Positions 8,565-15,571 of a DNA stretch of 64,000 nucleotides are shown piece by piece. A program made the position numbers and the translations under genes. A model generated the notes under the pieces. That model was given only the letters and a program-made list of their open reading frames with translations, had not been told where the DNA came from and did no database searches. Origin of the DNA: a bacterium (GTDB taxonomy: Bacteria; Planctomycetota; Planctomycetia; Kolteriales; Kolteriaceae); the NCBI GenBank assembly GCA_019753235.1, contig JAIELF010000034.1, positions 1-64,000 of the forward strand. The letters are read 5' to 3'. How positions within the stretch are numbered: the first letter of the stretch is position 1; every line of letters starts with the position of its first letter.

Positions 8565-10310
8565 TTACAGGCCCGTCAAATTGTTGGAGAGTTCGGTCAT
8601 CTCACGATCAAGACTATCCTCGCTGCGGAGCCCTTCGATCGCTTGTTGAACTCGGCGCATCGCGAGGCGAACATACAGCTTCCCCGCACGAAGATCGCGA
8701 TCGATCGCTTCGGGTGACATGCGCGTGAGATCTCGGTCCAGCTTGCTGACAACCGCCACCGAGGTGTAAAGCGCGATGGCGATGGTCGCCAATCGTTCGA
8801 GCTTAAATTGCTGCTGAATGATCGATTCGCGATAGCGGTTGAGCAAGAACAGAGATTCTCGCCCGAGCCGACTCGTCTTACGGGCGATCCAATCAGCCTC
8901 GGCCCGAAGAAGGGGGCTTTGGATCGGCAATCGCGGCTTGCGGAAAAGCCTTTGTCCCATCGTGCCCAAGAGCTTGCCCGGTTTCTTCAGAAGCGATTGA
9001 AGCTCTCGACCGATATCGCCGAGGGCACTTCCCGCGATAAAGAGTCGCATCACTTCATTGGCTCCCTCACCGATCGAGTTGAGCCGAGCGTCTCTCATCA
9101 TTCTTTCGAACGGCTGATCGCAAAAGAAAGCCATCCCTCCGTGAATCTGGATGGTGTCGTTGACGATGGTCCAAAGTTCATCGCTCGAGAATACCTTCAA
9201 TAGGGCCGACTCGAGCATGATGTCTTCTTCGCCTTGATCGAAGGCATTGACGACAAGATACGTCGTCGCGTCGATCGCATAAGCCAATGCAGCCATCCGG
9301 GCAAGCTTCTCTTGAATAAGCCCGAATCTTCCGAGCGGCTGACCAAACTGTACCCGTCGGCGAACGTGCTCGGTCGATCGACGAACACAATCTTTCGCGA
9401 CGCTGGTACAGCCGGCACCAAACGAAAGACGACCATAATCGAGAACGCTGAGCCCCACACGAAGCCCCTTACCGACTTCGCCCAGCACGTTCTCTGCAGG
9501 GACTTCAAGATCGTTGAACTCTAGCTTCGCCTGCATCGATCCACGAATGCCGACCTTTTCCAGATTCGGATCCACCACGCGAAAACCTGGCATTTCGGGC
9601 CGAACGATGAACGCCGTCACCTTCTCTTTCTTTCCCTCGGGCGTGTCGACTTCGGTCTTTGCTAGGACCGTCAACACTTTCGCGAAGCCGCCGTTGGTGA
9701 TCCAACGTTTCTGTCCATTGATTCGCCAAACGTTTTTGACTGGATCGAAGACCGCTCGCGTTTGCACATTGGCGGCATCAGAGCCCGCTTCGGGCTCGGT
9801 GAGCGCAAACGCGGCAATTTCTTCGCCACGGGCCAACTTGCCCAGCATCTGTTTCTGCTGCGTGTTGCCGAAGAGGACGATCGCTCGCAGACCAATACTT
9901 TGATGTGCCCCCGTCATCACGGACGTGCCACCACACCGCATGGCAAGTTCTTCGATGGCCTTGCAGTAGGAGTATTGTGGCATCCCCTGGCCGCCGAACT
10001 CCTTTGGGATGGTCAAGCCCAAGAACCCGGTATCGGCAAGGGCTTTCAACGTATGAGCAGGAACGGTGGCGTGTCGATCGTTCCAGTCGGGATCGAGATG
10101 TTGATCCAGCGTTTGCCGAAACTTCGTGACGAACGAGGCCGTTTGGTCTTGGACATCTTGGCTCGGCTCGGGGTAGGGAAAGATCCGGTCGGCATCGAGC
10201 TCTCCTCGAAAGAGCCTCTTCACAAACCCCTGTTGGTGATGTTTCTGTTCGAAGACGACCTCCTCGGCCGTCGCCATCTGTTTCTTCTCATGCTCCGTCA
10301 GTCCGCTCAC
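8565..10310 (-). CDS. Acyl-CoA dehydrogenase, long (ACAD9/VLCAD-like layout)
   Basis: A 581-residue FAD-dependent acyl-CoA dehydrogenase that introduces the alpha,beta double bond in fatty acid oxidation. The core shows AFALTEPEAGSDAANVQT (FAD/substrate binding), KRWITNGGFA, the GVRRR-type helices (RRRVQFGQPLGRFGLIQ) and IHGGMAFFCDQPFERMMRDAR with the family's C-terminal flavin-contact loop. About 160 extra C-terminal helical residues resemble the very-long-chain enzymes. GTG 10310 is chosen as start because GGAGGGGGAAAGA lies directly upstream. An earlier in-frame start at 10379 lacks a site. The start overlaps the stop of the small upstream gene (GTGA), implying coupling. Confidence 0.9.
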   Translation of the reverse strand: MSGLTEHEKKQMATAEEVVFEQKHHQQGFVKRLFRGELDADRIFPYPEPSQDVQDQTASFVTKFRQTLDQHLDPDWNDRHATVPAHTLKALADTGFLGLTIPKEFGGQGMPQYSYCKAIEELAMRCGGTSVMTGAHQSIGLRAIVLFGNTQQKQMLGKLARGEEIAAFALTEPEAGSDAANVQTRAVFDPVKNVWRINGQKRWITNGGFAKVLTVLAKTEVDTPEGKKEKVTAFIVRPEMPGFRVVDPNLEKVGIRGSMQAKLEFNDLEVPAENVLGEVGKGLRVGLSVLDYGRLSFGAGCTSVAKDCVRRSTEHVRRRVQFGQPLGRFGLIQEKLARMAALAYAIDATTYLVVNAFDQGEEDIMLESALLKVFSSDELWTIVNDTIQIHGGMAFFCDQPFERMMRDARLNSIGEGANEVMRLFIAGSALGDIGRELQSLLKKPGKLLGTMGQRLFRKPRLPIQSPLLRAEADWIARKTSRLGRESLFLLNRYRESIIQQQFKLERLATIAIALYTSVAVVSKLDRDLTRMSPEAIDRDLRAGKLYVRLAMRRVQQAIEGLRSEDSLDREMTELSNNLTGL

Positions 10311-10718
10311 TCTTTCCCCCTCCCCGCCAAGCCTGGCCGCAAAAGGGCATGATAAGCCTGTCCGTACCAACTCGGCCAATCAAAAGAGCTCGCTTGGTGG
10401 TCAGGCACTAAGAGTTTCAGCGGCGAATCAGGATCGCCAGACTCGATCGATCGATGCGATATCGCTTCACCTTTGAAATGAAACAGGCTCGTTGCCGACG
10501 GGCCGAGCCACGAGTAGTCCTTCCCATTCTTGTTCAATCTGCAAGCGGTAATAACTCCGCCGACGAACCAATCCGAACGTAGACCACTTGGACTGCGAGG
10601 AGAAACGCCATCGATAGGGGCGAGATACTCAACCGGGGGACTTCCGTCCTGTGCCTCCCGCCTTCCACTCCTTGGCAGAGTACCAGAGAACAGATCGGAA
10701 TCCGCCGACCTGCTTCAT
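10307..10718 (-). pseudogene. Small gene of about 136 residues with a +1 frameshift
   Basis: Reading leftwards from ATG 10718 gives MKQVGGFRSVLWYSAKEW and stops after 29 residues at 10629. If one base of the G5 run at 10635-10639 (C5 on the coding strand) is ignored, the sequence continues without a break through SPVEYLAPIDGVSP, RSDWFVGGVITACRLNKNGK and PDHQASSFDWPSWYGQAYHA to a stop at 10307. That stop overlaps the acyl-CoA dehydrogenase start by 4 bases, a normal coupled junction. The natural-looking protein across the break, plus the coupling, argues for a real gene hit by an insertion or a sequencing error. The family is not recognised. Confidence 0.55.
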
Positions 10719-10751
10719 CCACTGGAACAATCCGACGGCGACCCCTCTCCC

Positions 10752-13058
10752 CTATCGTGTCCCCAGTCGCGATCGGATCTTCCCCATACTGATATCGGCA
10801 GCCATCTGAGCGAAAACGTAGGGATGTTTAACAATCCGCTCAAGCACGGGCAGCGACTTGGCAGTCCCTACACGCCCCAGCGCATCCGCCAAACGCCGAA
10901 CATACTCTTGCTCTTTGGCTGTCTCAAGCTCTGTGAGAATCACCCCCTCCGCTTCCGCGCCGAATGGCTCAAGCGCCTGCTCGGCCCACGGATAACAATC
11001 CGCCACTCGCCGAACGATCGGCTTGATCGCCCGCGCGTCGTTCGTGGCCGACAACGCCTTCACCCACTCACGAATTCGAGAATCATCCGAACGGTCGAGG
11101 GACTCGATTTCGTTCGTGAGTTTTGAGAGCCACGCCTCGTCGCTCATCCCTCCCGGCCTGACCGGCGCTCTGGGTCGAGAATCCTCTTCGATCTGCGGCG
11201 GGGTTGACTTCAGGTTTCGACGTTTTCCTTCCACTTCCTTCGATCCCCGCCCGGCCAAGCCTGCCGCCATTGCTTCCAGCGGCGACAACGGACTGTCGCG
11301 ACCAGGTACCTTGCCTTGCTTTACCTCTGGATCGTTCGGATCACTCTTGATTGTCCGATTCGCCAATTCCAGCAACGTGAAATCGATCGTCGACTCGCTT
11401 CCTTGGTCGGCAAGGATCTTCTCCGCCAAGAGTTCATTCGTCGGCGCGAGAATGCTGAAATGATCTCTGCCAGGCACCGCAAAGAATCGGACTCGCGAAT
11501 TCTTGTTCGCACTTTCCATCACTTTCAAGCTGCGAACATTCGAATCTCCTCGCGTCCCTTCCATCACGAACGTCGGCGAGCGAATGCCGCTAAGCCAATA
11601 CAGCGGTGACCGCAACTTCCGATCGTGTTCGGGCAACCTCGCCGTCCACGAATAGCTCCGCACGTCATCCGACGGCCCGAACGAAAAGACCGCTCGAAAC
11701 CGATCCGTGCACTCTGCCACCAATAGCACCAGCGTCCCGCCAGTACTGTGACCACCCAAATAGATTCGCGCGGGATCAACGTAGCTTTGTCGCGAAAGAA
11801 ACTCGGCTGCCGCGATGACGTCATTGACTTCGCCAAAGAACCATTCCGCAGGCCCCGCGTGGTCGTTGCCACCCCGTAATGATGGATACATCGTCACGAT
11901 GCCCGCCCGCCGATACGCACTGGCCGACTGATCGTTCATCGCATCGCCAACATCCCACACATTTCCGATCGAGTTGCAAAACCCGCCCGTGATCCAGATG
12001 ATCGCTGGGTGTTTCTGGCCGTCGTGGGGATCCGGCGTAATGTAAGCCGACAGATTGCCCGTCGGAGCGGGATAGCGAACAAGATCGAACACGCCCGGTG
12101 GCGGCACTTCTGGAGCACTTCTTTTCATGTTCATTTCGATCATGCGAGGCGCCGCGACCTCCGGTGAGATCACCCCTCTCCTCGCCTCCACCAATTCTTT
12201 GTCTCCCGCTTCCTTCACCACCCGCTTGATCGCGCCCGGCGTCCTTTCGCTTGCTGCCTCACTCCACTTCTCTCCCGCAGGATCTTGCTCAACCTCCATC
12301 TGGTCTTGAACATGGAATGCCTGCTTAGATTTCGCTGTTTTAGATTCCATCAACCTCAACGTGATAGATAAGGCAGCGAGGCTCCCGATGGCGACTCCCC
12401 AAACGGCCAGTTCGATCTCTCGTGTCTTGTAACTCTCTCCATAATTCACCTTCACCCAGTGCTTTTGCGCCGGTGCCATGAAGAGCATCCACGTCACGAA
12501 GGTAACCAACAAGACCGCAACCAGAATCAATGCCGTCGGCAACGCGACCGAGATGGGAGCCTCTATTTTATTGAATAGAACAGCCGTCAACGGGATCGCT
12601 AAAATCGTTCCGATGAACAACCACATCGCGACAAAGTTCGCCTTCGCTTTAGCCGGCTTTCTCATCGCCAGCCAATTCTTCCCGTGCAAATACGCGCCAA
12701 ACGCTGGGGTTAGAAGAAAACTCAACCAATGAGCCGTCGAAGGATTGTAAAGTGTTGGTGGGCCCTCCGACGCTGCCGCTTTCGTGATCGGCAACTCTTG
12801 CGCGACCTCTTCCAATTCTTCCGTCGCTTCGACCAGTTCTACTTGCGGCCGATGATCAAACCGTTCGATGACGCCCGATTTCGTTCGGCGGTCCGACTTG
12901 AATCGCAGCTTTGAACCGCAGACCCACTCCTGACTGTCCTCTTTGCGAACGTATGTCTTTGCTTGATCCAGCTCGCCGGAAACAAACGCTCGCTTGAGAA
13001 TCTTCACATCGACCGGGCCGATCTCACTGCTGCCAATCCGATAGTAGTATTTGGGCAT
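10752..13058 (-). CDS. GYF_2-membrane-alpha/beta hydrolase-repeat fusion protein
   Basis: A 768-residue protein with four parts. Residues 1-60 are a GYF_2/DUF4339 domain (YYYRIGSSEIGPVDVKILKR). Residues about 110-240 hold three to four membrane segments (NFVAMWLFIGTILAIPLTAV, ALILVAVLLVTFVTWMLFM). Residues about 330-570 are a prolyl-oligopeptidase-like alpha/beta hydrolase with nucleophile elbow GHSTGG (Ser438). A tail of about 180 residues contains helical-repeat-like sequence (ALSATNDARAIKPIVRRVADC, LADALGRVGTAKSLPVLERI). ATG 13058 is chosen for its AAGGAGAA site and because the GYF_2 domain begins there. GYF_2 domains in planctomycetes commonly head membrane proteins. The substrate is unknown. 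Confidence 0.82.
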   Translation of the reverse strand: MPKYYYRIGSSEIGPVDVKILKRAFVSGELDQAKTYVRKEDSQEWVCGSKLRFKSDRRTKSGVIERFDHRPQVELVEATEELEEVAQELPITKAAASEGPPTLYNPSTAHWLSFLLTPAFGAYLHGKNWLAMRKPAKAKANFVAMWLFIGTILAIPLTAVLFNKIEAPISVALPTALILVAVLLVTFVTWMLFMAPAQKHWVKVNYGESYKTREIELAVWGVAIGSLAALSITLRLMESKTAKSKQAFHVQDQMEVEQDPAGEKWSEAASERTPGAIKRVVKEAGDKELVEARRGVISPEVAAPRMIEMNMKRSAPEVPPPGVFDLVRYPAPTGNLSAYITPDPHDGQKHPAIIWITGGFCNSIGNVWDVGDAMNDQSASAYRRAGIVTMYPSLRGGNDHAGPAEWFFGEVNDVIAAAEFLSRQSYVDPARIYLGGHSTGGTLVLLVAECTDRFRAVFSFGPSDDVRSYSWTARLPEHDRKLRSPLYWLSGIRSPTFVMEGTRGDSNVRSLKVMESANKNSRVRFFAVPGRDHFSILAPTNELLAEKILADQGSESTIDFTLLELANRTIKSDPNDPEVKQGKVPGRDSPLSPLEAMAAGLAGRGSKEVEGKRRNLKSTPPQIEEDSRPRAPVRPGGMSDEAWLSKLTNEIESLDRSDDSRIREWVKALSATNDARAIKPIVRRVADCYPWAEQALEPFGAEAEGVILTELETAKEQEYVRRLADALGRVGTAKSLPVLERIVKHPYVFAQMAADISMGKIRSRLGTR

Positions 13059-13968
13059 CTCGGGCTGTTCTCCTTCCTGCTGACTTTCACCGAGCAAGAG
13101 CCGCTTGCCGCAAAAGCAAGCAGCCGCAATTCGCTTGCGAATCGGCCCCCTTCGTCGAAATAGCGGCGGCTTTTCCCTCGCGAACTCCAACCAACATTGC
13201 TACTACGAACTCTCCAAGCTTGGTCGGTCCCTACCCTATATTTAAAGCCACCGGACGCATTGAACTAGGCTCAGTCTGAAAGGGGCTCGTCACCCAATGG
13301 CCGAGCGAGTTCGTCGTTGGCCAGGAGGCCGAAGCACGCGCTCCATCAAGCCGACATTTCCCAGATCGCACACGTAAGCGAGTATTGACAGGAATGGTAC
13401 CCGCCGGCTCCTGTGGGTTCAACAGTTGTCAGGCCGCCATCGGGTTCCGTTTCCAGAGGCTCTTTACGATGAAGCCGACATTGGGAAAGAGTTAGCCCTC
13501 GTGCCATCTCGCATTAGCCAACATCCGACGCCACTTGTTACAACTCGTATGGAGCATCTCCCCACGTCTATTCATGGACGAGATAACGTCGAGCCAGAAA
13601 AACTTGAAACCAAAAGTGTTGGGACGACCAACACCGGATTGTGCGAGTCGAGTGGAAACGATGGCTGCCTAGGCGACTGCCAAATGCATTCGCTCGGATT
13701 CGATAATGACGGCCATCAAGAGGACAAGTCTGTCACAAAGGGCATTCGGGACGAGAGGACACCAGTTGAACTTTTTCTGGCCGGCATTCAGGCCCGCGAT
13801 GCAGATTTGCGATACAAGTTCTTCGAGGCGGCGATTTCCGACCGGTCGTAATGCACAGTGGGTGCGTGATTTGCCGCTCAATTCGCTCTACAGATCTTCA
13901 CAAAACAAAAGTCGCTCGCCGCGCCAACGAAGGCCAGGCGTAGCATTCGCGAAGCTGGCCCGCGACGT
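13059..13968. other. Gene-poor stretch of about 0.9 kb
   Basis: I find no convincing gene here. The longest frame, 13426-13851 on the plus strand (141 codons), has no Shine-Dalgarno, no recognisable motif and an amino-acid make-up unlike its neighbours. A minus-strand frame at 13669-13881 contains some plausible hydrophobic sequence but cannot be tied to a family. Together with the broken ferredoxin-like gene next to it, this looks like an area of gene decay. No repeats or mobile-element ends are visible. Confidence 0.5.
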
Positions 13969-14232
13969 TCACAATCGCCGGAGAATCTTGGCATCGTTCC
14001 CATGATATCGGACGCATTCAAGCTCTCAACACCATGCCGCGTCTATGGTTCGATCCAACTCGTCACTCGCGCGCGGCTGCTGATAAACGCAGCAATGAAG
14101 CTCTTCGTCGTAGGCGAAGACTTCGGGTGCAGTCGAAACAGGCACGTCACAGGCGATGCAGCACCTTTCGATGATGTAAAACGGGCCGTTTGCACTTTTC
14201 GGGTGAGGGAGTTCCTTATCGCTCATTGCCAT
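13969..14232 (-). pseudogene. Small ferredoxin-like protein interrupted by in-frame TGA
   Basis: From ATG 14232 (or 14226) the frame encodes a 4Fe-4S ferredoxin-like protein: GPFYIIERCCIACDVPVSTA, PEVFAYDEELHCCVYQQP and DRTIDAAWC, then TGA at 14026-14028. The same frame continues after the TGA with ELECVRYHGNDAKILRRL and a second stop at 13969, and this looks like the normal C-terminus of the same domain. One nonsense substitution at a small-residue position would explain it. Read-through as selenocysteine beside the preceding Cys is a less likely alternative. The flanking DNA is gene-poor, which favours decay. Intact length would be 87 residues. Confidence 0.6.
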
Positions 14233-14328
14233 GCCTGGGTCGAAACCATGAGGATCGATCTATCCATCACGGACGAATTGATTGTCCGGTGCGATTCAAT
14301 GGGACGTAGTGATGACGATTCACGAAAC

Positions 14329-14817
14329 TTAGCAACCTTTTGGATCGGCGAGATCTTTTAGAAAAACAACTTTGTCGTCGCCCAGGGCGTAGAAATCGCG
14401 GATACGAGCCGCCTCTTCGTAGCCGTTCTTTCGGTAGAACGTTCGTTGCCCTTCGAATTCGGGAACTCCGGATGTTTCTACCAGCAGAAGCCGTTCGCTT
14501 CGTTCCCTCAGAGTTTGCTCGACATGGCGAAGCATGATGGCACCGAGCCCGTGCCGTTGACGATCGGGTCGGACGGCGATCATATGAAGGTTCCACGTCC
14601 CTCGTGTCATGGCTTCAGGCGCGAAGTAGACGACCGCGACGATCTGATCTCTATCTACGTTGCCCAACCAGAAATGGTCGGAACCAAGGGCACCTCTCGT
14701 AAAGCTAGCGAGCGTCTCACGAAGTTCCTCTAACTCAGAAGGTCCAAACAGGCCGGTTGCCTCCGAGAGAGCGATGACGTCGTCCGTGTCTTCTAAGCGG
14801 ATTGCTCGAATCGTCAT
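14329..14817 (-). CDS. GNAT-family N-acetyltransferase
   Basis: A 162-residue GNAT acetyltransferase, transferring an acetyl group from acetyl-CoA to an unidentified amine. The start is ATG 14817, with GAAGGAGAGAGA directly upstream. The N-terminal MTIRAIRLEDTDDVIALSE is the usual first strand and helix. The central HMIAVRPDRQRHGLGAIMLR contains the acetyl-CoA pyrophosphate loop motif (Q/R-x-x-G-x-G/A). The end, GQRTFYRKNGYEEAARIRDFY, is the typical FYxxxGF-like region, here followed by a strand with two Lys. The gene stands alone between the broken ferredoxin-like gene and tRNA-Pro. Confidence 0.88.
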   Translation of the reverse strand: MTIRAIRLEDTDDVIALSEATGLFGPSELEELRETLASFTRGALGSDHFWLGNVDRDQIVAVVYFAPEAMTRGTWNLHMIAVRPDRQRHGLGAIMLRHVEQTLRERSERLLLVETSGVPEFEGQRTFYRKNGYEEAARIRDFYALGDDKVVFLKDLADPKGC

Positions 14818-15137
14818 TCTCTCTCCTTCTCGCGCAGCAGTTAGCTCGGCCGAAGCAAGATACACGGCCCGCCTTGGAAACGACCAAACCCGAATCGTCT
14901 AGGATCGACAAACCCCGCATCCGCCAGGTTCGCGCGAAAGATTTTCGGACGAAGAAAACACGCACCCAACATTTGGCGGATAAACATGTCGGACGGAAGA
15001 GCGAGCTAAATCGATTTCTGAAAAGCCCTTCGACTCGCGAATGCGAAGGCTTATACAGGAATCCGAGGAAACAAGAAAACCGTCGAGCGGAGATCGACTT
15101 TTGGGGATTAAAAAATCCCTAGGCATTGCCGAAGAAA
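14818..15137. other. Intergenic region, no gene seen
   Basis: About 320 bases between the acetyltransferase and tRNA-Pro. It holds the acetyltransferase ribosome site at its left edge. No coding frame with a credible start, no hairpin with a T tract and no repeat was found. Confidence 0.5.
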
Positions 15138-15212
15138 TCGGGACACTCAGATTCGAACTGAGGACCTTCTGCTCCCAAAGCAGACGCGCTAGCCAGACTG
15201 CGCTATGCCCCG
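15138..15212 (-). tRNA. tRNA-Pro (anticodon UGG)
   Basis: The minus strand folds as a full cloverleaf. The acceptor stem CGGGGCA pairs with TGTCCCG, followed by discriminator A. The D arm is AGCGCAGTCTGGCTAGCGC. The anticodon arm TCTGC-TTTGGGA-GCAGA places TGG at positions 34-36. The T arm is CTCAG-TTCGAAT-CTGAG. The C1-G72 pair and A73 are typical proline identity elements. CCA is not encoded. The gene lies upstream of, and opposite to, the TPR/flagellar block. Confidence 0.96.
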
Positions 15213-15571
15213 TGAACGAATGCTCTATCGGACAAGGACAAACTCGCCTAGAGAGAAGTTCGCTCTGACGTAGGCTAGCTCGTCGGCGGCTCGAATCAAG
15301 CCGGGTCCTCGTCGGTCCTATCCCCGAACCCTCTCCAAACCCCCAAAAACGCCCGTTTTGATCGAGTCGATCTTGACAAAATTGGGCGGGCTCTTCATAG
15401 CTCTCGATTGGCACCCATGCGACTACCTCCGATGGCTTCTGGCACCCCGCACCGAGTCGGCCCACTTTTGTTGTGGCCGATGAGGCGGCGCGCGTGCCGG
15501 CGGCAGGATGGTGTTGATCTCGGCGAAGTGGTCCGGCTAGTCGCACGCGTGTCGAACGGAATTGAATCGAA
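15213..15571. other. Intergenic region upstream of the TPR/flagellar block
   Basis: About 360 bases separating tRNA-Pro (minus) from the TPR gene (plus). It should contain both promoters, but I could not pick out clear -35/-10 pairs. No coding frame and no strong hairpin with a T tract was found. Confidence 0.45.

Noticed and set aside
13426-13851. A 141-codon plus-strand frame in the gene-poor stretch
   Set aside because: No ribosome site, no recognisable motif and atypical composition. I could not support it as a gene.
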